Source: Saprospiraceae bacterium (GTDB lineage Bacteria; Bacteroidota; Bacteroidia; Chitinophagales; Saprospiraceae). From it: DNA of 64,000 nt. Under the pieces are notes generated by a model. That model searched no databases. It was not told the DNA's origin and worked only from the letters and a program-made list of their open reading frames with translations. Shown here one piece after another: positions 1-8,729 of this stretch; position 1 is the first letter of the stretch; each line of letters begins with the position of its first letter. The stretch is from contig JALHRR010000004.1 in NCBI GenBank assembly GCA_022841345.1, positions 62,001 through 126,000 on the forward strand, given 5' to 3'. A program made the position numbers and the translations under genes.

Positions 1-1
1 C

Positions 2-1744
2 CTGATTTCAATAGGAATGCTTTTTCTTGGAACTACGGGATATGTGATTAGTTTGTTTAATTTGACGCCTCCATCTGTGTGGTATATGAGAAGTTTTCAA
101 ATTGGAACTGTAATATTCTCCGGTATTTTATTTTATAATTTATTTATTAAGGTCAGGAAAATCAGGACAGAAAAACAGCAATTAACCGAGTTGGATCAAT
201 TGAAGACAAGGTTTTTTGCCAATATTTCCCATGAATTCAGAACGCCACTGACCCTCATGTTGGGACCACTTCAACAAGTCATAGAAACAATCGACAATCC
301 TGCGCAAAAGAGAATGCTTGAAATGGCTCAAAGAAACGCGCAGCTTCAACTTCAACTTGTCAATCAATTGCTGGATTTAACCCGACTAGATGCGGGAAAG
401 ATGCAATTAAAATCAACTGAAATTAATATTATTCCGCTCTTAAAAGCAATCATTGGGGCATACGAATCACTTGCACAGCAAAAGAATATTGCAGTTCAAA
501 TGGAGTTTCCTGCTGTAGAGCTGAATGTATATTTTGACCCGGATCATTTGGAAAAAATCATGTACAATTTATTATCAAATGCATTCAAATTTACCGGAGA
601 GGGTGGAAAAATTGAGATTCAGTTAAAATTAAATAGTTCGCATTTTGAAATAAGTGTCACAGATTCCGGTATCGGAATCCCGAAAGATAGATTGTCTTTT
701 GTTTTTGACAGATTCTTTCAGGTGGAGCCCGGAAATTTAACAGAACGCAGTGGCACGGGAATCGGTCTTGCCCTGGTCAAAGAATTGGTAGAATTAAATC
801 ATGGAAAGATATCAGCAGAGAGTGAGCAAGGTGAATGGACAAAAATGAGTATGAGTTTTCCATTAGGTAAAGCACATCTTAACCCCGGTGAAATTTTCGA
901 TGCTTCAATGCATGCAGAAAGAAGTTCTCCTTTGATACCCATTCCTGAAAATATGATTTTCATAGAGGATGAAGCAGAACCTTCAGAAACACTTTCAAGA
1001 ATACTAATTATTGAAGACAATCCTGACCTGCGAATGTTCATTAGTCAAAAACTGAGGAATCAATTTCAAATTCTGGAAGCTGAGGACGGTGAGAAGGGGA
1101 TAAAGGCCGCTATAGATCATACGCCTGATCTGATCATTACTGATGTCATGATGCCCAAAAAATCTGGATATGAAGTATGTGATACATTAAAAAATGATCT
1201 TCGAACCTCTCACATTCCAATTATCATGCTCACGGCTAAAGCGAGCAGAGATGAAAAACTGGAAGGACTTCGCATGGGCGCAGACGATTATCTGTTAAAG
1301 CCATTTGATGCGGAAGAGTTAGAGCTACGAGTTAGCAATCTTATTCAACTGAGAAAACAACTGAGGGAGCGATTCGCAACTTCGATTTCATTGAAACCAG
1401 AGGAAGTGACCGCTAATTCGATCGATCAGACCTTCCTCGAAGATGCTCTGGCAATTGTTGAAAGAAATATGTCAAATGAATCATTTAATGTCGATATGCT
1501 GGCATCTGAGCTAAGTATGAGCAAGCCAAATTTAAACAGAAAATTGAGAGCCCTTGTCAATCAATCTTCCAATCAATTTATCCAGACGCTTCGCCTCCAA
1601 AGAGCTGCAGATCTTTTAAAGAATCAATCGGGAACAGTTTCAGAAATTGCTTTCCAAACTGGATTCAGCAGCACGGCTTATTTCATCAAATGCTTCAAAG
1701 ACCATTTTGGAGAAACTCCCGGGAATTATCTTAAGTTGGTATAG
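2..1744 (+). CDS. Hybrid two-component regulator (HTCS), 5' end outside window
   Basis: The reading frame is open to the left edge, so the gene is truncated at its 5' end; the first ATG inside the window is at 17. Numbering from that ATG, a hydrophobic segment (about residues 30-45) is followed by a HisKA domain with the phospho-acceptor His72 (NISHEFRTPL), then an ATPase domain with N box NLLSNAFKFT (184-193), DSGIGIP and GTGIGLAL. A receiver domain follows from about 328, with acidic residues in IIEDN, the likely phospho-acceptor Asp376 (ITDVMMP) and the Lys of LLKPF. An AraC-type helix-turn-helix ends the protein (about 470-575). This sensor-kinase-receiver-DNA-binding order is the Bacteroidota HTCS family, which usually senses glycans through an N-terminal periplasmic propeller. 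That sensor part is not in the window, so the signal is unknown. Confidence 0.93.
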   Translation: MISIGMLFLGTTGYVISLFNLTPPSVWYMRSFQIGTVIFSGILFYNLFIKVRKIRTEKQQLTELDQLKTRFFANISHEFRTPLTLMLGPLQQVIETIDNPAQKRMLEMAQRNAQLQLQLVNQLLDLTRLDAGKMQLKSTEINIIPLLKAIIGAYESLAQQKNIAVQMEFPAVELNVYFDPDHLEKIMYNLLSNAFKFTGEGGKIEIQLKLNSSHFEISVTDSGIGIPKDRLSFVFDRFFQVEPGNLTERSGTGIGLALVKELVELNHGKISAESEQGEWTKMSMSFPLGKAHLNPGEIFDASMHAERSSPLIPIPENMIFIEDEAEPSETLSRILIIEDNPDLRMFISQKLRNQFQILEAEDGEKGIKAAIDHTPDLIITDVMMPKKSGYEVCDTLKNDLRTSHIPIIMLTAKASRDEKLEGLRMGADDYLLKPFDAEELELRVSNLIQLRKQLRERFATSISLKPEEVTANSIDQTFLEDALAIVERNMSNESFNVDMLASELSMSKPNLNRKLRALVNQSSNQFIQTLRLQRAADLLKNQSGTVSEIAFQTGFSSTAYFIKCFKDHFGETPGNYLKLV

Positions 1745-1784
1745 AATCGCAACTACCTAGGAGGCTCAGGTCGTAGCACGGTGG

Positions 1785-1982
1785 CCTTGCTTCGCTACGC
1801 TCGCAAGGTGACGGCTTTTGCCTGCGGCAAAAGGTGACGATTTTTGACAGCAATCTGTCAAAGTGACGCATTTTTTTATACACACTCAACTCGTAGCTTC
1901 CAACTACGAACTCACTTACCACCCATTCCGATGGTCTAAGTCTTTGACTTAGATCCAATATTTCATGAATTTGCAATTCATG
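1785..1982 (+). repeat. Chain of six short hairpins, three separated by GTGACG
   Basis: Six perfect inverted repeats follow each other in under 200 bases: CCTTGC/GCAAGG (1785-1808), CTTTTGCC-TGC-GGCAAAAG (1815-1833), TTTGACAG-CAAT-CTGTCAAA (1843-1862), TCGTAG/CTACGA (1891-1909), TCTAAGTC-TTT-GACTTAGA (1935-1953) and CATGAATT-TGC-AATTCATG (1964-1982). The first three are each followed directly by GTGACG (1808, 1834, 1863). The same plan, including the GTCGTAGC start and a TTTGCC/GGCAAA hairpin, occurs at 31.4-31.6 kb. The gap from 1745 to 2371 holds no credible gene. Confidence 0.7.
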
Positions 1983-2022
1983 GACGACAAAACCACTTTT
2001 ATGCACAAAATGGCTGCTTCAA

Positions 2023-2206
2023 ACTCACAACTCACAACGCTTACACGGCTGTTTAGCCAGAGGCCAGAAGCCAGAATCCAGAAGCGTCTGTTTTCTCGAA
2101 GCCCGAAGCTCGCGGCTCGAAGCTTCTTCCGGCTGTTCTGGCTGTTTACTTGCAGCTTGAGGCTTGAGGCTTGAAGCTTTTCCCGGCTGTTACAACCAGC
2201 AACCAG
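2023..2206 (+). repeat. Cluster of 7-bp tandem arrays separated by GGCTGTT
   Basis: Successive arrays with a strict 7-bp period but different unit sequences: ACTCACA x2 (2023-2036), CCAGARG-type x4 (2057-2084), CTCGAAG-type x4 (2095-2122), RGCTTGA-type x4 (2154-2181) and CAACCAG x2 (2193-2206). The heptamer GGCTGTT stands between them at 2047, 2131, 2140 and 2185, and a variant CGTCTGTT at 2085. Short open frames across this stretch are products of the repeat and are not genes. Confidence 0.75.
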
Positions 2207-2269
2207 CCATTTTATCCAATATTGATACTCTTTGATTCGATTTTGATATTCCGCGATGCCCGCCCCGTC

Positions 2270-2277
2270 TACCTTTG
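2270..2277 (+). promoter_or_regulatory. Candidate promoter -7 box for the T9SS cargo gene
   Basis: TACCTTTG matches the Bacteroidota -7 consensus TAnnTTTG. The nearest TTTG upstream (2242-2245) is 24 bases away, somewhat far for a -33 box. It would give a leader of roughly 90 bases to the ATG at 2372. Confidence 0.35.
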
Positions 2278-2371
2278 TGAAGCAAACAAGCGAATTTTGA
2301 AATCCATTTTATCATATCGGTTCAGGAGCGATTTTAATCCTTTTTTCTCATGAATCATTTCAAATTAATCT

Positions 2372-3544
2372 ATGAAAACAATTTTTTTACACATTCCCAT
2401 TCTCATTTTAGGATTGATTTCGGCAAGTAATATATCGGCACAGATTACTATTACTGCTGAAAATTTTCCGCGTGAGGCGACATTCGCTGATACATTTTAT
2501 TCGGCGGCTCCTCCGGTAGTTAATTACCCTACCGCAGGACCCGATCAGGTTTGGGACTATTCGGATTTGGTTGCTGATACCTTCTTTGTTACAAATTTTA
2601 TAAGTGCGGAGAATGATGGTGATTTTCCAGGTGCACTGAATTTCTATGAAAGGAATCTTGTCTTTCAGGTCTTTGATCTTCCCAGTCAACAGTATGATGC
2701 AATGGATGATGAAGGTTGGTTTGACCTTGGCCGGGATATGGCGGATATCTCTTATCCAATTGGTTTTATAACAGGGGGTGCAAATGACAAACTCCGTTTT
2801 GTTGGTAACCGCACTTTGTACGATGGTCGCCATGATGTTGTAAAATTTCCGGTCACCTATGAGGACAGCTGGACGCAGAGCAGGAGGGAAGTAGTTCCAT
2901 TTGAATTAACTGTGGCGGCATTTGGGCTGAATGCAGTACCCGGAGTGAATGTACGCATATCAACTCAGACACGTGAGATTGTTGGTTATGGTACGCTTAT
3001 TATCCCGGGAACGGATGGATCTCCTTCAGAGCCAATGGATGTACTTTTGTTCGATACTCAACGAACATTTGTGGACAGTGTTTATCTGGGAGGAGCACCT
3101 GCACCACAGGTATTGATGGATGCGTTTGGACTAAGTCAGGGACAAACTTCTTCAGATCATACCATGCTCTTTTACCGGGCTGATTTTGGTTCTCCTGTTA
3201 TGAATTTCACAGTAGGTTCTGATTTTGTAGCATTCAGACCTCAGGCTGAGTTTAGTACAAGTAGTACTACTGAACCAATTGTCAAGGTTTTGAATAGTTT
3301 CCCTAATCCTGTTTCAACGGGAGAGGTGCTGACAATTGAGACCTCAGATCATTTATCAGGCGGAAAACTGCGAGTTTTTGATGTTTCAGGGAAAATGGTC
3401 ATCATCCGTGATTTTAATAAGGCAGATCAAAAAAACATTCAATTTCAAATACCTGCGCACTTTGTTGATGGAATGTATTTCTTCACAATTTCAGATACAC
3501 AAAACCGCCCAACCGCAACCGGAAAAATATTTATCAGCAAATAA
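2372..3544 (+). CDS. Secreted protein with T9SS type A sorting domain
   Basis: A 390-residue protein with an N-terminal signal peptide (cleavage near SAQ, residue 24). The central part is beta-rich, low in cysteine and not recognised. The last 80 residues (from about 310) have the type A sorting-domain pattern: FPNPVSTGE, then LRVFDVSGKMV, and finally GMYFFTI before a basic GKIFISK end. Such domains direct passage through the type IX secretion system and attachment to the cell surface or release. The gene stands alone between a repeat-filled gap and a convergent gene. Nothing in the sequence fixes its function; a surface or extracellular role is the only safe statement. Confidence 0.88.
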   Translation: MKTIFLHIPILILGLISASNISAQITITAENFPREATFADTFYSAAPPVVNYPTAGPDQVWDYSDLVADTFFVTNFISAENDGDFPGALNFYERNLVFQVFDLPSQQYDAMDDEGWFDLGRDMADISYPIGFITGGANDKLRFVGNRTLYDGRHDVVKFPVTYEDSWTQSRREVVPFELTVAAFGLNAVPGVNVRISTQTREIVGYGTLIIPGTDGSPSEPMDVLLFDTQRTFVDSVYLGGAPAPQVLMDAFGLSQGQTSSDHTMLFYRADFGSPVMNFTVGSDFVAFRPQAEFSTSSTTEPIVKVLNSFPNPVSTGEVLTIETSDHLSGGKLRVFDVSGKMVIIRDFNKADQKNIQFQIPAHFVDGMYFFTISDTQNRPTATGKIFISK

Positions 3545-3626
3545 TTTTCAACCCATTACTACATAAACTTTACCGGTTGAATCCGGCTTTATAAAGATCG
3601 TTTTAATAGTGTCGCTAACTCACTTG

Positions 3627-3672
3627 CCGATATTCGGATGGAAAAGACCATACTGGATATCGGTTTTTTTTT
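3627..3672 (+). terminator. Possible terminator after the T9SS cargo gene
   Basis: CCGATAT (3627-3633) pairs with ATATCGG (3657-3663), followed by nine T residues (3664-3672). The 23-base loop makes the hairpin weak, but the position just before the convergent gene end fits. Confidence 0.4.
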
Positions 3673-3673
3673 G

Positions 3674-4441
3674 TTAAAATTCATATCCAACCACTATTCT
3701 ACCCTGGAATGCCAGTGCTACACCTCCTTCATTGATTTCAACAATGGAATGTGTAAAAAACTTATCGGCCACTGAACCAATAAAATCTAAACCATCAAAG
3801 CTTCCTGCAGGAAATAGGGGAGGTCCGCTGTAGGTGGGCTCTATTACATGTTTATATGGATATGAAACTTCCTGATTATGATAAATTGAAACTCCTAACC
3901 CCATGCTTGCATCGAAGTATATACCGAACTTAAAAGAATGTCTGAAACCGAATATATAACCAAGCTTTAATCTTGATTGCAAGAACACAATCCCCGGAAC
4001 TGTTCCTTCTGTTCTACCTGAATACGACCTTTTCCAGATGCCGTTCTCTTCATAAACTCTGATATAATTTTCAAATTTGGCTCTGCTATAGGCAATTTCA
4101 TATCCATCATATTTTTGAAAGAACCTGTTTGCTTTCTTATTTTTTAGATATTTCTTGTTATAACTGATCTGGAAATGATTCCCAAATGGTCCATGGTATT
4201 TATCTGAACTTGCATAATTAAAGTGAGTGAACATATCAAAACCAAAAGTATAAATTTTGTCTTCTCGTTGAAAACCCGACTGAATATTATATCCTGAATT
4301 TGCTCTGAGGTGAGAAGTAAGGTCGCTCCCTATGAACCACTTTTGCCTTGAAGTGCTGTCAGCGTTCATTTTCTGTTGTGCTGATACACTTAAAATGATT
4401 AAACAGAATAGAACGCAGAAGCCGATTTTTACTGGATTCAT
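3674..4441 (-). CDS. Probable outer-membrane protein of unknown function
   Basis: A 255-residue protein with a clear signal peptide (cleavage near VSAQQ, residue 22). The mature part alternates aromatic and polar residues, for example YTFGFDMFTHFNYA and HSFKFGIYFDASMG, and ends in GRIVVGYEF. A terminal strand closing with phenylalanine is typical of outer-membrane beta-barrels. No domain family was recognised. It is convergent with the upstream T9SS gene and divergent from the large adhesin operon, and appears to be monocistronic. Assignment to the outer membrane is inference from composition and the C-terminal residue. Confidence 0.75.
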   Translation of the reverse strand: MNPVKIGFCVLFCLIILSVSAQQKMNADSTSRQKWFIGSDLTSHLRANSGYNIQSGFQREDKIYTFGFDMFTHFNYASSDKYHGPFGNHFQISYNKKYLKNKKANRFFQKYDGYEIAYSRAKFENYIRVYEENGIWKRSYSGRTEGTVPGIVFLQSRLKLGYIFGFRHSFKFGIYFDASMGLGVSIYHNQEVSYPYKHVIEPTYSGPPLFPAGSFDGLDFIGSVADKFFTHSIVEINEGGVALAFQGRIVVGYEF

Positions 4442-4706
4442 GTTTTTTTGCCAAAAATAGTTATCCGAAATGTCAGCAGAATATGAAATATTAATACAAA
4501 CGTATATTTATTTCTCTAATATCAAGACTTATACATTTTTTCATATTGATAAATGAGACAAAAGTCAGGTCAAAAAGCCTCCATTTTGTCATTTTTCCTG
4601 TAGCGTTCTTGTAGGATAAATTCACTACACATATAGTAGAAAAACTACAGATTAATAGCATTATACATATATTATTTTGTTAATATATTCATCCAATATC
4701 AAAAAT

Positions 4707-4738
4707 GGCACCTTCACTCAACAAAAGGGCACTTTCAC
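4707..4738 (+). promoter_or_regulatory. Direct repeat with 21-bp spacing upstream of adhesin operon
   Basis: GGCACCTTCAC (4707-4717) and GGCACTTTCAC (4728-4738) match at 10 of 11 positions with starts 21 bases apart, that is two helical turns. This is the geometry used by LytTR-type regulators and other factors that bind one DNA face as dimers. It lies just upstream of the candidate -7 box. The rest of the 4442-4888 gap is A+T-rich, with TGTAG/CTACA elements near 4609-4651, and has no gene. Confidence 0.35.
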
Positions 4739-4770
4739 GCATATATTATAAAAAATCGTACTATTTAAAA

Positions 4771-4778
4771 TATATTTG
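4771..4778 (+). promoter_or_regulatory. Candidate -7 box for the adhesin/fibre operon
   Basis: TATATTTG matches TAnnTTTG exactly. No TTTG occurs at the expected -33 distance, which would suit a promoter that needs an activator. The predicted leader is about 100 bases before the ATG at 4889. Confidence 0.35.
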
Positions 4779-4888
4779 ATAGCAATTCTGAATAGAGATA
4801 GGACGCGCTGAAAGCTGAATAAAGAAGTTTTCAAATGCTAACAATCAGGGTCAGAATTTTCGAATGATTTGGGTGAAGAATGTAAGTT

Positions 4889-7800
4889 ATGAGATCAGCA
4901 GTCAGACACACTTTTAAAACAAGAGGCAGCTTATTGTTTTTGGCCATTGTAATGTGTTGGAGTCAATACACATATGCAGCTGAAAATCACAATTCCGCTA
5001 ATTCAATTGTAAGCTTTTTCTTTGAAGAGCCGGTCATTGGATTTTCAGGCGTTTTTGCTCCGACCCAATGGACCCTTGCAGCTAATGGTGGGGACGGTTA
5101 CATTAATATCAATAATGCTCCGAATAGTGTAGCATTATATGGGTCTGATAACCAAAATAATACAACTAATTATACGCAATACTGTATCAATATACCGGGC
5201 ACACATCCCGGAATTCTTTCATTTAACTGGAACTATCAAACCTTTGACACGGATGGTCCTCAGTATGACCCTTTCGGCATTTCCATCAATGGAGTCAATA
5301 CTCAATTTACAGTAAATACTGGTCCGAATTCTCAATCAGGAACATATCAATATTTGGCGGATGTGGGAGGTCTATTTTGCTTTTATGTATATTCCGTGGA
5401 TCAGCGTTTTGGGAGATCAACGGTCACTGTATCTAATTTCTCTTATTCGCCTCAGCAGTTTACAACAATTACGAGCTCCGGAACGTACATAGTTCCACCC
5501 AATGTGACCGAAATTACAGTCCGTGCCTGGGGAGGCGGTGGAGGAGGGTCCACAACTACTACCGGAAAAGGTGGAGGAGGTGGTGGAGCATATGCTTCAA
5601 GAACCTTTAGTGTTACGCCTGGTACCTATAATGTAACGATAGGAAATGGAGGGGCACCCGGAGTGGCCGGTGGATTGACACAGTTCGCTACAGGGTCTCA
5701 GGTTCGGGCTGCTGGAGGAGCTTCCTCAACTACTCAGGGCGGAGGTGCAGGTGGTCTTGCCTCAAACAGTGTGGGAGCCGTTAGATTCAGTGGAGGTAAC
5801 GGAGGGAATGGACATAATAATGGGGCTAACAGAGCCGGAGGCGGTGGTGGAGGATCAGCATTTGAAACAGTCAATGGAAATAATGGTACCAATGGAGCCG
5901 CTAATACAGCAGGAACAGGAGGAACCGGATCTGGTAATGGGGGTAATGGTGGCCTTACTTCAGGAAATGGACAAAATGGATTTGTTCCTGGCGGCGGCGG
6001 CGGTGGCGGTGGAAGAAACGGCACAAGTGGAAGCGGCGCCAGAGGGCAAATGATCATAAGACATAATTTTCCGCTTATTCCCGATCCAAACCAATGCACC
6101 ATCACGGCAGCTGATGCAAGCATTCCTGCTGATGGCTTAAGTACAACATTAATTATAGTACAAGCAAAAACCTCTGGTGGCAATAATATCCCTTTTGGTG
6201 GCGCAAATGTTACTCTTAATACCACACTGGGAACGCTCAGCTCAGTTACTGACAATGGAAACGGGACATACACCGCTTTGCTCAGCACAGGAATACAACC
6301 GGGCACAGCAGTGATTACAGGCACAATAAATGCCCAAAATATTATAGCTACTGCTCAGGTAGAATTTACATATGTCAGTGATCCTGTCGTTGTTATTTTC
6401 AATACTCCGGGTGCACATTCCTGGAATATTCCTTCAGGTGTGACACATATTGATGTGTTAATTGTCGGAGGTGGAGGAGGAGGCGGTACTTCCACTGCAT
6501 TTGCAAATGCAGGTTCAGGAGGCGGCGGCGCAGGCGGATATGTTTATCTTCAAAATTATGACATTAGCTCACTTTCCAGCCCTGTGAGTATCGTGGTAGG
6601 AAACGGAGGTAATCCGGGAGCGGCAGGAAATTTTTCAGGCTCAAATGGTGGAAATAGTTCATTTGCAACACTGGTAGGTTTGGGAGGAGGCGGAGGTATT
6701 GGAGGAAATGGCCCAGGTAATGCGGGTGGAAGTGGAGGAGGATCCCGGGATGGTGCAGGAGGCGCGGGCACACAGCCTGCAAGCTCCTCAGGCGGACAAG
6801 GAAATAATGGAGGAATATCGTCCGGATCTCCGGCGGGAGCAGCTGCTTCAGGGGGCGGAGGCGCAGGTGGCGCAGGCCAGAATAGAAGTGGTGTCGCGGG
6901 TGAAGCTGGTGGAAATGGGGGCTTAGGTCTCCTGAATGATATTTCAGGGACTCCGCTTTTTTATGCCGGGGGTGGGGGCGGAGGAGCCGCTCAGATTAAT
7001 TTGCCTGTGGGAATAGGTGGGTCAGGCGTAGGAGGCAATGGTGCCAATAATAATATAGCTCCTACTCCAGGATTAAATGGAACAGGCAGCGGTGGTGGAG
7101 GAGGAAACAATAACAGGCAGGGAGCAAGTGGTGGAAGTGGAATTGTAATCATACGATATGCAACCGGAGCAGCACTTGAAGCAACTATTACCACAGGAAC
7201 GAGCTGGTACATGATTTCATCCCCCTCCCCTTCAGTGACATATGATGAATTGTTGGACAATTTCATCACTCAGGGATTTACAGGCTCCACTTATCCTGAC
7301 AGACAACCCAATCTTCTTTGGTTTGATGAGACAGATACCCTGACTACCAATATGAGTTGGAGAACAATCAATTCCATAAACCAAAATGTCACGTCTGGCA
7401 GAGGATATTTTCTTTTTGTGTTTGGTGATATAGCCTCAGACCCACTGTATAATCTTGCTTTACCCAGAAATATTAGTGTTCCCACGAACGCCTTGTTTTC
7501 AGGAAGTTCTTTTACATATAATCAGTCTACTTTTCCACTAACATATACTCCAAGGAACGGAACACAGTCTCCCGGCGGGCCTTTAGGAAATGAATTTTTT
7601 GAAACAAATATAGCAGACAGGGGCTGGAATTTGCTGGGTAATCCGACAGGTGAATCTCTTAACTGGGGTGCTACTTCCGGCTGGACAAAAACAAATCTGG
7701 ACAATTCTATTTATATATGGGATCCCACTGATAGTGAGTTCAAAGTTTTTAATGGCGTCACCGGTTCTCACAATGGGCATATTGCTCCATTTCAAAGTTA

Positions 7801-8728
7801 TTGGGTGAGGGCAAATAATGCAAATCCGGCATTGAGTTTTACCGATGAGGTCTTCACAGATGATGGAATTTTTCAACGCAATGGACAGCCGGATCATATT
7901 ACACTTCCGATTCTGCTGAAGGGTAGTAATTTGCAGGCACAGGCCTTTGTAAGCTTTATGGATGAGGCAGAAAAATCTGCTGATCCCTGGGATGCATTTA
8001 TGCTGGAACCCTTGTCCGAAAGATGGCTGACCATGTTTACCTGTCCATCCCAACTCGAAAAAATTCCACTTTCCATTAATGCGCTGCCTGTAAAAAAGGC
8101 TGATGAATTCATAAGCATTCCGCTGTATATTAATGGAATAGATAAAGGCGAAAGTATCCAGGGACTTTTTAGTCTCAATTGGACACTGCCAGATAACTGG
8201 CCTTCCGAATGGACAATTGAATTGCATGATCATCTTCGGAGTACAGCAATTTCGATGAAGGAGAATCAGCGGTATGAGTTTCATTTCAAAACTGCCTCTG
8301 ATCTGCTTGAAGCACCTCCGGATTCAAATGTGATGCAGGATTTACCTACAAAAGTGGTCCATTATACATTGCCTGAAGATTTGCTCACAAGCAGAGATCA
8401 AAATCAGCCTTTCTCCATCATTATCCACAAAAATGGACATGTGGGCGATCCGCAGTATTTGTCCAAAAAGATGAAACTCATCCACACTTATCCTAATCCC
8501 TTCTCTGATTTTACCAAAGTACAGATTGAAATGCCGGAACCCGGATTTGTAGATCTGGAAATTTACGACATGAGTGGCAAATTGATAGATTATAAAAATC
8601 AAATCGGATTGAACGGAGGCCGGCAAGGGATCGAATATCAACCTCAGGAATTGAAAGCCGGAATATATGTTCTGCAAATCAAATCAGTATTCGGAAGTGG
8701 ACAATTGAAAATATTGTATAACAAATAG
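4889..8728 (+). CDS. Glycine-rich, Ig-bearing surface adhesin with T9SS sorting domain
   Basis: A 1279-residue protein: signal peptide (about 1-31), a beta-rich lectin/MAM-like module (about 45-190), a first glycine-rich domain (about 198-392), a bacterial Ig/invasin-type domain (about 402-495, containing ASIPADGLSTT and DNGNGTYTALL), a second glycine-rich domain (about 500-757), an unrecognised 430-residue region, and a type A T9SS sorting domain (about 1197-1279; YPNPFSDFTKV, LEIYDMSGKLI). The two glycine-rich domains each begin with a similar strand pair, so they look like a duplication (IVPPNVTEITVRAWGGGG against NIPSGVTHIDVLIVGGGG). The stop is one base before the next gene, so it is the first gene of the fibre operon. 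It is probably exported by T9SS; an adhesive role is inference from architecture and neighbours. Confidence 0.85.
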   Translation: MRSAVRHTFKTRGSLLFLAIVMCWSQYTYAAENHNSANSIVSFFFEEPVIGFSGVFAPTQWTLAANGGDGYININNAPNSVALYGSDNQNNTTNYTQYCINIPGTHPGILSFNWNYQTFDTDGPQYDPFGISINGVNTQFTVNTGPNSQSGTYQYLADVGGLFCFYVYSVDQRFGRSTVTVSNFSYSPQQFTTITSSGTYIVPPNVTEITVRAWGGGGGGSTTTTGKGGGGGGAYASRTFSVTPGTYNVTIGNGGAPGVAGGLTQFATGSQVRAAGGASSTTQGGGAGGLASNSVGAVRFSGGNGGNGHNNGANRAGGGGGGSAFETVNGNNGTNGAANTAGTGGTGSGNGGNGGLTSGNGQNGFVPGGGGGGGGRNGTSGSGARGQMIIRHNFPLIPDPNQCTITAADASIPADGLSTTLIIVQAKTSGGNNIPFGGANVTLNTTLGTLSSVTDNGNGTYTALLSTGIQPGTAVITGTINAQNIIATAQVEFTYVSDPVVVIFNTPGAHSWNIPSGVTHIDVLIVGGGGGGGTSTAFANAGSGGGGAGGYVYLQNYDISSLSSPVSIVVGNGGNPGAAGNFSGSNGGNSSFATLVGLGGGGGIGGNGPGNAGGSGGGSRDGAGGAGTQPASSSGGQGNNGGISSGSPAGAAASGGGGAGGAGQNRSGVAGEAGGNGGLGLLNDISGTPLFYAGGGGGGAAQINLPVGIGGSGVGGNGANNNIAPTPGLNGTGSGGGGGNNNRQGASGGSGIVIIRYATGAALEATITTGTSWYMISSPSPSVTYDELLDNFITQGFTGSTYPDRQPNLLWFDETDTLTTNMSWRTINSINQNVTSGRGYFLFVFGDIASDPLYNLALPRNISVPTNALFSGSSFTYNQSTFPLTYTPRNGTQSPGGPLGNEFFETNIADRGWNLLGNPTGESLNWGATSGWTKTNLDNSIYIWDPTDSEFKVFNGVTGSHNGHIAPFQSYWVRANNANPALSFTDEVFTDDGIFQRNGQPDHITLPILLKGSNLQAQAFVSFMDEAEKSADPWDAFMLEPLSERWLTMFTCPSQLEKIPLSINALPVKKADEFISIPLYINGIDKGESIQGLFSLNWTLPDNWPSEWTIELHDHLRSTAISMKENQRYEFHFKTASDLLEAPPDSNVMQDLPTKVVHYTLPEDLLTSRDQNQPFSIIIHKNGHVGDPQYLSKKMKLIHTYPNPFSDFTKVQIEMPEPGFVDLEIYDMSGKLIDYKNQIGLNGGRQGIEYQPQELKAGIYVLQIKSVFGSGQLKILYNK

Positions 8729-8729
8729 T

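Noticed and set aside
1965-2353. Two short + strand frames in the gap before the T9SS cargo gene
   Set aside because: They lie across 7-bp tandem arrays and have no family or signal features.
5734-6324. 196-codon frame on the minus strand, Pro-rich
   Set aside because: Antisense image of the glycine codons of the adhesin gene; the same effect gives the Pro-rich frames at 6556-6771 and 6991-7269.
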